A stretch of DNA of 64,000 bases from Acinetobacter terrae (GTDB lineage: Bacteria; Pseudomonadota; Gammaproteobacteria; Pseudomonadales; Moraxellaceae), in contig NZ_JABERI010000009.1 in assembly GCF_013004375.1 (NCBI RefSeq), forward strand, positions 155,685 through 219,684. Direction: 5' to 3'. The position numbers and the translations under genes are program-made. The notes under the pieces were generated by a model, which saw only the letters and a list, made by a program, of their open reading frames with translations, was not told the origin of the DNA and did not search any database. Shown one piece after another: positions 57,120 to 64,000 of this stretch (position 1 is the first letter of the stretch; every line of letters begins with the position of its first letter).

Positions 57120-58226
57120 ATGGCAACATCCACACCATCACAGAAAATACCTTTAGATCAAACTGATCCTGAAGCGCTAAAAGCGTGGATTAAAGCTCAA
57201 GCTTTGCAATTAGGCTTCAGTGATTGTGTCATTGCCAAACCAGATGCTCAAGAAGAATTGCCACGTTTTAAAGAATATTTAAAGCGCGGTTATCATGGCG
57301 ACATGAAGTTTCTGGAAGAAAATTTAGAAAAACGCGCTGATCCAACTTTGCTGGTTCCCGGCACCAAAAGCATTATTTGCGTACGAATGAACTATCTGGT
57401 GGAAACGCCTAAACCACGTTATGTACCAGATGAGCCTAATGCAGCCATCATTGCGCGTTATGCCCGTGGTCGTGATTACCATAAAACCATGCGCGGTCGT
57501 TTAAAAACTTTAGCCAGCATCATTCGTGAAAAAGTGGGTGATTTTGAATCCCGTCCTTTTGCTGACTCTGCACCGGTATTTGAAAAATCTTTGGCAGAAA
57601 ATGCCGGTATGGGCTGGACGGGCAAACATACCCTGCTTATTCAAAAAAAATCAGGTTCCTTCTTTGTTTTGGGCGAACTGTTTACCTCACTGGATTTGCC
57701 TTTTGACTCCCCTGCAACCAAGCATTGCGGCTCTTGCACAGCCTGTATCGACATTTGCCCCACCCAAGCCATTGTTGAACCGTATATGCTCGATGCGCGT
57801 AAATGCATTGCTTATTTGACCATTGAATATAAAGGCATCATTGCTGAAGAATTACGTCGTGGTATTGGGAATCGGGTTTTTGGCTGTGATGATTGTCAAC
57901 TGATTTGTCCTTGGAATAGTTTTGCCAAGAAAGCCACGATTGAAGACTTTAATCCACGACATGGTTTGGATCAGATCAATTTACTGGATTTATGGCACTG
58001 GGATGAAGCGACCTTTTTAACCAAGACTGAAGGCAGTCCAATACGACGTACCGGTTATCAAAGCTTTATGCGAAATATTGCGATTGGTTTGGGAAATGCA
58101 CCATTTTCTCATGAAATTATTGAAACTTTAAAGCAAACACGTGATTCGCATGATGAGATTGTGCAAGTCCATATTGATTGGGCAATTCAGGAACAAGTGA
58201 CTAAATCTAATGAAGGACTTAACTGA
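57120..58226 (+). CDS. queG: epoxyqueuosine reductase QueG
   Basis: Last step of queuosine tRNA modification, 368 residues. Two [4Fe-4S] motifs are visible: C-G-S-C-T-A-C-I-D-I-C-P and C-D-D-C-Q-L-I-C-P-W-N. The cobalamin-binding N-terminal part (Y-A-R-G-R-D-Y-H-K) and the C-terminal HEAT-like end (G-Y-Q-S-F-M-R-N-I-A-I) are complete. Confidence 0.96.
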   Translation: MATSTPSQKIPLDQTDPEALKAWIKAQALQLGFSDCVIAKPDAQEELPRFKEYLKRGYHGDMKFLEENLEKRADPTLLVPGTKSIICVRMNYLVETPKPRYVPDEPNAAIIARYARGRDYHKTMRGRLKTLASIIREKVGDFESRPFADSAPVFEKSLAENAGMGWTGKHTLLIQKKSGSFFVLGELFTSLDLPFDSPATKHCGSCTACIDICPTQAIVEPYMLDARKCIAYLTIEYKGIIAEELRRGIGNRVFGCDDCQLICPWNSFAKKATIEDFNPRHGLDQINLLDLWHWDEATFLTKTEGSPIRRTGYQSFMRNIAIGLGNAPFSHEIIETLKQTRDSHDEIVQVHIDWAIQEQVTKSNEGLN

Positions 58227-58516
58227 TTGTAAGATATTTTCTTAAATTTCACTTTTCTAGATATGCGCAAAGTTTCAGTCTTATAAAAAAATTAGCATCC
58301 AGTTCAATGCAAACTAAAAAATATTATAAAAAACTTTGCAACTATATTTACAGCAATTCAAGTTATTTTGTAACTAAATATACAATCTTATAATTATCAA
58401 ATTCATTTCAAATTAATCGATAGATACCATCAAATTTGGCTTTTTATGCCTTTTGATTTCACATAAATTAGGTATGATAAAAAATAATAAATAATGATGA
58501 TTATGGATTTTCACCA

Positions 58517-59506
58517 ATGAATGTACGTAATGACTGGACACGTGACGAAATTCAGGCTTTATATAATCAGCCTTTTTTGGATTTAGTTTTTGAAGCACAG
58601 CGCATTCATCGTGAACACTTTGATCCGAATACCATCCAAGTCAGCACATTGCTTTCAATAAAAACAGGTAAATGCCCTGAAGATTGTAAATATTGTTCAC
58701 AGTCAGCGCGTTATGATTCAAAACTTGAAGCTGAAAAACGTATTGCTGTCGATAAAGTGATTCAAGAAGCCAAAGAAGCGCTTGCTTCAGGTTCTTCACG
58801 TTTCTGTATGGGGGCAGCTTGGCGTAATCCACATGAACGCGATATGCCTTATGTATTAGAAATGGTCAGCGAAGTTAAAGCACTCGGCTTGGAAACCTGT
58901 ATGACTTTAGGCATGCTCAATCAATCGCAAGCTGAACGCCTGAGTGAAGCAGGTTTAGACTATTACAACCATAACCTCGACACCTCTCGTGAATATTATC
59001 CCAATGTGATTACCACACGCTCTTATGATGATCGTTTAAATACTTTGGATCATGTCCGTCAAGCAGGGATGAAAGTCTGTAGTGGTGGGATTGTTGGCTT
59101 AGGTGAAAACAGTAAAGATCGGATTGGTCTTTTGTACGAACTCGCAACGTTACCAATTCATCCTGAATCTGTACCTATCAACATGCTAGTCCCGATTGAA
59201 GGTACTCCTCTTGCAGATGTAGAAAAACTTGATATAACCGAATGGATTCGCACCATTGCTGTAGCACGTATTATTATGCCAAAGAGCTATATTCGTCTCT
59301 CTGCAGGTCGCGAGTCTTTGTCTGATGCCGATCAAGCCTTGGCCTTCATGGCGGGTGCAAACTCATTGTTCTCGGGTGAAAAGCTTTTGACTACCCCCAA
59401 TGCGGGTGAAGGTAAAGACAAACAGTTATTTGATAAGTTAGGCTTGGTAGCAGAAAAAGCCAAACCAAGTATTAAAGAATTATCAGTAGATGCCATGACG
59501 AGTTAA
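58517..59506 (+). CDS. bioB: biotin synthase
   Basis: Radical-SAM enzyme inserting sulfur into dethiobiotin, 329 residues. The cluster motif C-P-E-D-C-K-Y-C uses C53, C57 and C60. [18 protein letters not shown] and R-L-S-A-G-R for the [2Fe-2S] site are all present. It stands alone; no other bio genes are in the window. The 290 bp upstream are AT-rich with nothing recognised. Confidence 0.97.
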   Translation: MNVRNDWTRDEIQALYNQPFLDLVFEAQRIHREHFDPNTIQVSTLLSIKTGKCPEDCKYCSQSARYDSKLEAEKRIAVDKVIQEAKEALASGSSRFCMGAAWRNPHERDMPYVLEMVSEVKALGLETCMTLGMLNQSQAERLSEAGLDYYNHNLDTSREYYPNVITTRSYDDRLNTLDHVRQAGMKVCSGGIVGLGENSKDRIGLLYELATLPIHPESVPINMLVPIEGTPLADVEKLDITEWIRTIAVARIIMPKSYIRLSAGRESLSDADQALAFMAGANSLFSGEKLLTTPNAGEGKDKQLFDKLGLVAEKAKPSIKELSVDAMTS

Positions 59507-59528
59507 ATGACTCATTCTAATCTTTGAT

Positions 59529-59556
59529 AAAAAAGCCCTGATTGGGCTTTTTTCTT
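59529..59556 (+). terminator. bioB terminator
   Basis: AAAAAAGCCC-TGATT-GGGCTTTTTT with T-rich tail. Confidence 0.9.
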
Positions 59557-59577
59557 CGGAAAATTTATTCTGCGACA

Positions 59578-59802
59578 TTACTCTGCAAAATTATGTGCAG
59601 TAATTAAAATGCCATAACTCGCATTCAGATAATCTCCTACCCGAATAATGTCCATACCATTGGCATGATGCACCGCCAATTCTTGAGCAATCGCATCATA
59701 AGTGAACGAATCAAAACTGTCTTGATGATGACACAACCAGGTTAATGTATCTTCCAGATGCTCATCCACAATGTAAGTTTTTGCTTTAAAATCTTTGTTC
59801 AT
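59578..59802 (-). CDS. small hypothetical protein (74 aa)
   Basis: 74 acidic residues, MNKDFKAKTYIVDEHLEDTL then W-L-C-H-H-Q-D and N-G-M-D-I-I-R-V-G-D-Y-L-N. It has the look of a small soluble regulator or stress protein. No family recognised. Convergent with bioB. Confidence 0.55.
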   Translation of the reverse strand: MNKDFKAKTYIVDEHLEDTLTWLCHHQDSFDSFTYDAIAQELAVHHANGMDIIRVGDYLNASYGILITAHNFAE

Positions 59803-59867
59803 TGGCCTTAGCCTTGCCTAAGTAAAAAGTTTTACTTATCAATTATTACTAATTTTGCGCTGAAAAC

Positions 59868-59898
59868 AAAGAAGTGAGCATAAAGCCCACTTCTTTAT
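59868..59898 (-). terminator. hairpin after the 37-residue ORF
   Basis: AAAGAAGTG/CACTTCTTT stem (59868-59876 with 59888-59896), 19 nt beyond the stop on the minus strand, followed by a TTTGTTTT tract. Confidence 0.6.
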
Positions 59899-59914
59899 TA
59901 TAAATAGAATTCAA

Positions 59915-60028
59915 TTAGAGCGGCTTATCTCCACACTTTCTGCATTCCTTATAATGTTCCCCAATTTCTTCCATGTGCTCATATTCATAAACATGTAAAC
60001 AAAATAATTTCATAAGCAATTGAAGCAT
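59915..60028 (-). CDS. 37-residue Cys-pair mini-protein
   Basis: ATG at 60028 with AAGGAG 6-7 nt upstream, reading MLQLLMKLFCLHVYEYEHME and then H-Y-K-E-C-R-K-C-G-D-K-P-L. It has an N-terminal Cys/His pair and a C-terminal C-x2-C-G, a layout seen in very small zinc-binding proteins. Its own terminator-like hairpin follows. Function unknown; support comes from the strong ribosome site, motif and hairpin. Confidence 0.6.
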   Translation of the reverse strand: MLQLLMKLFCLHVYEYEHMEEIGEHYKECRKCGDKPL

Positions 60029-60371
60029 TTTCTAAACTCCTTTTTGATTGTTTTTAAAATTCAGTTTTTTTAAAAATAAATTTCATCCTGAAATCATAAT
60101 GTGATTAAAAAAACACCACCCCTATTTATTACCACATTTTCTGGATAATTCAAATAACTTAGCAACAATTTTTAGAGCAAATTACAAAAATAAAGCTAGA
60201 ATTAATACTCTTTTTAAATAATGACTTACTTTTAATACTCGGTTAAATAAGGTCATTAAAAAATCCGATAAACAAAAAGACTTATGAGGTTTAATATCTG
60301 GCTGGCCAACACAGGCAAGAAGTATTTTCTACCTCATTGAATTTAAAAAAATTATATGGATAAATACAAAA
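60029..60371. other. intergenic region
   Basis: About 340 bp, AT-rich, upstream of the mini-protein. Apart from its likely promoter I see nothing. Confidence 0.35.
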
Positions 60372-60405
60372 AATAAGCCGAATGATTTGAGTCATTCGGC
60401 TTATT
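60372..60405 (-). terminator. terminator of the OsmC-YcaO gene
   Basis: 14-bp perfect stem AATAAGCCGAATGA (60372-60385 with 60392-60405), loop of 6, and TTTTTT on the minus strand. It lies 120 nt past the stop. Confidence 0.85.
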
Positions 60406-60525
60406 GCTGATACACAGATGCTTAGAATAGAAAATAGAATAGCACTTCTTAAATGCATTTCATTTTATATCAACAACATAGGAGCAACTCGGTAATATTT
60501 GTAATTACTCCCGCCTGCATAATTT

Positions 60526-62730
60526 CTATTTTGATACAGCTACAAACTTCTTGCGTGCTGCATGGAGCTTTTTATAGCTGTCGATCAGACGTAAATGACG
60601 ATCTAAACCTTCCAGTTTGATACTGGTTTCAGTTAAACCATGGAAGCGGATACTGCCATCCATAGAACCAATCACGGCATCCATCCGTTCATCACCGAAC
60701 ATACGACGGAAATTAGTTTCATAATCATCTAAATCCATATCGTCATCGAGTTCAACTTCCAGAACGACATTTAAGCATTGGTAGAATAAACCGCGTTCAA
60801 CCGTATTAGTATTGTATTGCAGGAATTGTTCAACTAAGTCTTTCGCTTCTTCAAATTGCTGTAAGGCAATATAAATAAGGAGCTTAAGTTCCAGAATAGT
60901 GAGCTGACCCCAAACGGTATTATCATCAAATTCAACACCAATTAAAGTCACGATATCGGTGTAATCATCAGATTCACACTCTTCTAAACGCTCAACCAAG
61001 GCTTCTAGCTGTTCATCATCCAAACGATGGATATTTAAAATGTCTTCGCGGAACTGAAGTGCTTTATTGGTATTGTCCCAAATCAGATCTTCAACCAGAT
61101 AAATTTCCGAATAACCTGGCACCAAGATACGGCAAGCAGTTGCATCTAAATGCTGATACACCGCCATATACACTTCCTTGCCCATTTCTTCGAGAATGCC
61201 GAACATGGTTGCCGCTTCTTCCACATTGGCATCTTTACCCTCAGAAGTAAAATCCCATTCAACAAATTCATAATCAGATTTTGAGCTAAAGAAACGCCAA
61301 GACACCAGACCGCTTGAGTCAATAAAGTGTTCTACGAAGTTATTCGGTTCAGTGACGGCATTACTGCTAAAGGTTGGTTTTGGTAAATCATTGAGACCTT
61401 CAAAACTACGACCTTGTAATAGCTCAGTCAGGCTGCGTTCTAAAGCTACTTCTAATTTTGGATGTGCACCAAAAGAGGCAAATACACCACCAGTACGTGG
61501 ATTCATCAAGGTCACGCACATCACTGGGAATTGACCGCCCAATGAGGCATCTTTTACAAGGACAGGGAAACCTTGCTCTTCCAGTCCTTTAATGCCTGCA
61601 ACAATGCCTGGATATTTCGCCAATACATCTTCCGGCACATCGGGAAGTGCAATCTCGCCTTCTAAAATTTCACGTTTCACCGCACGTTCAAAAATTTCAG
61701 ACAAACACTGTACTTGTGCTTCGGCCAAAGTATTACCGGCACTCATACCGTTACTCAAGTACAAGTTTTCAATCAGGTTTGATGGGAAATAAACCACTTC
61801 ATTATCGGACTGACGCACGAATGGCAATGAACAGATTCCACGCTCGGTATTGCCTGAGTTAGTGTCGTACAAATGCGTACCGAGGAGTTCATCTTCAGGA
61901 TTGTAAATCTCTAAAGTATATTCATCCAAAATTTCTTTTGGTAACTCACCTTGTGGACCCGGCTTAAACCATTTTTCATCTGGATAATGTACAAATTCAG
62001 CATTGGCAATGTCTTCACCCCAAAACTGATCGTTGTAGAAGAAGTTACAGTTGAGACGCTCAATGAATTCACCGAGTGCCGAAGCCAACGCACTTTCTTT
62101 GGTTGAACCCTTCCCGTTAGTAAAGCACATTGGTGATTGCGCATCACGAACATGTAAAGACCACACGTTCGGTACGATGTTACGCCATGAAGCGATTTCA
62201 ATCTTCATGCCAAGACCAGCCAAAATGCCCGACATATTGGCAATGGTTTCTTCTAATGGCAGATCTTTACCGGGAATAAAGGTACTACTTTCAGATGCTA
62301 AACTTGGCATCAACAAAGCTTGGGCATCAGCATCAATGCTTTCTACTTCTTCGATGATAAATTCAGGACCCGTTTGGATCACTTTTTTAACCGTACAACG
62401 GTCAATTGAACGCAAAATACCTTGACGGTCTTTTTCTGAAATGTCCGCAGGTAATTCCACCTGAATTTTAAAAATTTGTTTGTAGCGGTTTTCTGGATCT
62501 ACAATGTTGTTTTGCGACAGACGAATATTATCGGTCGGAATATCACGCGCTGCACAATACACCTTTACAAAGTAGGCAGCACATAAAGCAGAAGATGCAA
62601 GAAAATAATCGAATGGCCCTGGTGCTGAACCATCACCTTTATAACGAATTGGTTGGTCGGCAATTACCGTAAAATCATCGAACTTGGCTTCTTGTCGAAG
62701 GTTGTCGAGATAATTGACCTTGATTTCCAT
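60526..62730 (-). CDS. OsmC-YcaO fusion protein
   Basis: 734 residues. About 1-140 is an OsmC-like thiol-peroxidase fold with both redox cysteines (C50 in S-A-L-C-A-A, C112 in D-R-C-T-V). About 165-560 is a YcaO ATP-dependent domain (S-A-L-A-S-A-L-G-E-F-I-E-R-L, C-L-S-E-I-F-E-R-A-V, E-V-A-L-E-R-S-L-T-E-L), and the rest is an acidic, TPR-like helical end as in E. coli YcaO. No azoline/thioamide partner, leader peptide or TfuA gene is adjacent, so it is not a bacteriocin cluster. E. coli YcaO is linked to RimO-dependent ribosomal protein S12 modification; the role here is inferred at best. Confidence 0.9.
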   Translation of the reverse strand: MEIKVNYLDNLRQEAKFDDFTVIADQPIRYKGDGSAPGPFDYFLASSALCAAYFVKVYCAARDIPTDNIRLSQNNIVDPENRYKQIFKIQVELPADISEKDRQGILRSIDRCTVKKVIQTGPEFIIEEVESIDADAQALLMPSLASESSTFIPGKDLPLEETIANMSGILAGLGMKIEIASWRNIVPNVWSLHVRDAQSPMCFTNGKGSTKESALASALGEFIERLNCNFFYNDQFWGEDIANAEFVHYPDEKWFKPGPQGELPKEILDEYTLEIYNPEDELLGTHLYDTNSGNTERGICSLPFVRQSDNEVVYFPSNLIENLYLSNGMSAGNTLAEAQVQCLSEIFERAVKREILEGEIALPDVPEDVLAKYPGIVAGIKGLEEQGFPVLVKDASLGGQFPVMCVTLMNPRTGGVFASFGAHPKLEVALERSLTELLQGRSFEGLNDLPKPTFSSNAVTEPNNFVEHFIDSSGLVSWRFFSSKSDYEFVEWDFTSEGKDANVEEAATMFGILEEMGKEVYMAVYQHLDATACRILVPGYSEIYLVEDLIWDNTNKALQFREDILNIHRLDDEQLEALVERLEECESDDYTDIVTLIGVEFDDNTVWGQLTILELKLLIYIALQQFEEAKDLVEQFLQYNTNTVERGLFYQCLNVVLEVELDDDMDLDDYETNFRRMFGDERMDAVIGSMDGSIRFHGLTETSIKLEGLDRHLRLIDSYKKLHAARKKFVAVSK

Positions 62731-63009
62731 GCTGGCACCTAACTATTCTTATGTGCCACTATGGACCCATAAGATTCTAAATATTGAAACATAAGCCGAA
62801 TCACGGAAAAGAAATTGACTTAAAAAAGAGAGTAACTCGCATCATTCGTTTGGTGACATACCGAACGACTAACACTTGTAATGATGGGCGATATTATAGA
62901 GTGATTTGGTTAGATTGATAACTTTTGTCTGTCTTTGCAGACTATTTATAAAAAATACTTAAAATAAGAATCACTTAGACAAAGATTTCGATTAGCTCAT
63001 AACGCTGTT

Positions 63010-63150
63010 CACTTACCTCCATTATTTTTAAATCGATATTGCCAAGATTTAGCACCTTTTGGAGTGATTCGCATATAAAGACCTTCGTACATTAGATTCA
63101 CGGTATTCTTTATCTTTTGGTTTTAATGCCGTATATACGGCATCAGTCAT
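63010..63150 (-). pseudogene. tyrosine-integrase N-terminal relic (DUF4102 arm-binding domain)
   Basis: Minus-strand reading from 63150 gives M-T-D-A-V-Y-T-A-L-K-P-K-D-K-E-Y-R-E-S-N. After a one-base shift it continues G-L-Y-M-R-I-T-P-K-G-A-K-S-W-Q-Y-R-F-K-N-N-G-G-K, then a stop. Together these match the start of P4-type integrases. The catalytic domain is gone. It lies about 130 bp beyond the 3' end of the tRNA and in the same direction, the usual site of such integrases. Confidence 0.75.
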
Positions 63151-63212
63151 TAATTTTTTGAAATTATTGAGATATATAAACTGGATTATAGTACGTGTAC
63201 CCAAGCAACAAA

Positions 63213-63243
63213 AAACCCTTAATTCGAATAGAATTAAGGGTTT
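63213..63243 (-). terminator. tRNA terminator
   Basis: AAACCCTTAATTC/GAATTAAGGGTTT stem (13 bp), 5-nt loop, T-run on the minus strand, about 35 nt after the tRNA end. Confidence 0.88.
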
Positions 63244-63277
63244 AGATTTCATATAACAATAATAGGAGTAAAAAATT

Positions 63278-63354
<77 letters not shown>

Positions 63355-63663
63355 TTATAAGCTGAAACTGTTATATATCAACAAGTTCAAGCGAGGCAAT
63401 ACTAACGAAGATTTTTTCAAAAAACAAGCGTTTTTGCTTTCACTTGCACAGTAACACAACAATTGTTTTTATCACTTATTTTATGACTTGTATTTTTCAT
63501 AAATTCTTAATTCATCGCTAAAATTAAAAGTAGATATTTTTTCTATTTTAGAAATACATTCATTCAATAAAACCACATTCACTATCACATAAGAAGCTTG
63601 AATGCTGAACAATACAACATGATAAAATGATGACTTAATTATACTTATAAGGTCTTAATTAAT
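63355..63663. other. intergenic region before the insertion sequence
   Basis: AT-rich spacer holding the tRNA promoter on the minus strand. No gene recognised. Confidence 0.35.
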
Positions 63664-64000
63664 AGACCTCTTTCATAAATCAAAAAATGATCTTCTTTTT
63701 GGTTAATATTTGCACTCCGGATTTCTTAGCATTCGTGCATAATCTGCGGATGAAATACATCGATTCAAACAAGCTTTCTGATCCTCAGTTCAAGCGATAC
63801 ACTGGCATCTCATGGTCAACCTTCTATTTAATGGTTGAGCAATTGAAAATACATGTCCCTGCCAAAGGCAGACCGCCCAAGTTAAGCCTAGAGGATCAGG
63901 TTCTGCTCTGTCTGAGCTATTGGCGGGAATACCGAACCTTATTTCACGTTGCGACGAGTTACGGGGTTTCAGAGCCCACAGCCTCAAGAATTGTCCGTCA
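63664..64000 (+). mobile_element. left part of an IS5-like insertion sequence (truncated by window)
   Basis: Begins near AGACCTCTTTCATAAATC, a plausible terminal repeat, and contains the start of a transposase gene. The right end is outside the window, so the terminal repeats cannot be compared and the left boundary is approximate. Confidence 0.6.
63750..64000 (+). CDS. IS5-family-like transposase, N-terminal part only
   Basis: Open from the ATG at 63750 to the window end with no stop: M-K-Y-I-D-S-N-K-L-S-D-P-Q-F-K, then K-G-R-P-P-K-L-S-L-E-D-Q-V-L-L-C-L-S-Y. The helix-turn-helix region F-H-V-A-T-S-Y-G-V-S-E-P-T-A-S-R-I-V-R matches the HTH_Tnp_4-type domain that precedes a DDE domain in IS5-like transposases. 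The catalytic part is beyond the window. Confidence 0.75.
   Translation, partial: MKYIDSNKLSDPQFKRYTGISWSTFYLMVEQLKIHVPAKGRPPKLSLEDQVLLCLSYWREYRTLFHVATSYGVSEPTASRIVR

Noticed and set aside
60526..62730. YcaO-based RiPP (azoline/thioamide) cluster
   Set aside because: No precursor peptide, E1-like, dehydrogenase, TfuA or transporter gene is adjacent; YcaO is of the E. coli type fused to OsmC.
63007..63051. A 15-codon ATG frame ending the integrase relic
   Set aside because: Too short and embedded in the relic; no support as a gene.

Overview
The window looks like a chromosomal segment of an Acinetobacter-type gammaproteobacterium (Moraxellaceae). The base composition is AT-rich and the gene content is typical of that group: the kdsD-kdsC-lptC-lptA-lptB block, a seven-iron ferredoxin next to mutS, moaCB and OsmC-YcaO fusions, and a nitrate-assimilation cluster with nasT-nasS. 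I do not assign a species. Almost all genes are intact housekeeping or metabolic genes. Degenerate or mobile DNA appears only at about 9.4-13.1 kb and in the last kilobase.

Layout. 1-9.3 kb: a 5'-truncated serine hydrolase, mutS, fdxA, an M15-type lipoprotein, an O-methyltransferase, a tandem universal stress protein, a hexapeptide acyltransferase and a YigZ-family protein. 9.4-13.1 kb: a decayed type I secretion locus (TolC, ABC and HlyD components) with a junction deletion, a frameshift and an in-frame stop. 13.2-16.6 kb: the Kdo/LPS transport operon. 16.8-19.1 kb: cysS, a tRNA-Gly with a consensus promoter, and a carboxymuconolactone decarboxylase-like gene. 19.2-36.8 kb: a nearly continuous set for nitrate use: modABC (molybdate import), moeA, moaCB, moaE, moaD, moaA and mobA (molybdenum cofactor), nasA (nitrate reductase), a NirD-flavoprotein fusion, nirB (nitrite reductase), a nitrate/nitrite transporter, and the divergent regulators nasT-nasS.

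The 450-bp gap between the transporter and nasT is the most informative non-coding stretch. It holds two outward-facing sigma-54 promoters with exact GG-N10-GC spacing, two NtrC-like dyads between them, and, on the transporter side, two small hairpins with AxxGxx loops. Such loops are what ANTAR proteins such as NasT bind. This is a self-consistent nitrogen- and nitrate-responsive control region.

36.9-45.1 kb: a TonB-dependent receptor, then an alcohol-oxidation cluster (Fe-type alcohol dehydrogenase, alpha/beta hydrolase, GAF regulator, aldehyde dehydrogenase). The two dehydrogenase promoters share an 18-bp tandem motif. 45.3-59.8 kb: assorted genes including a glutamine amidotransferase, two LysE-type exporters, YceI, tkt, metK, fxsA, ruvC, acyP, nnr, queG and bioB. 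59.9-64 kb: a 37-residue Cys-pair mini-protein, a large OsmC-YcaO fusion, a CAU-anticodon tRNA that looks like tRNA-Ile2, an integrase relic just beyond that tRNA, and the start of an IS5-like transposase running off the window.
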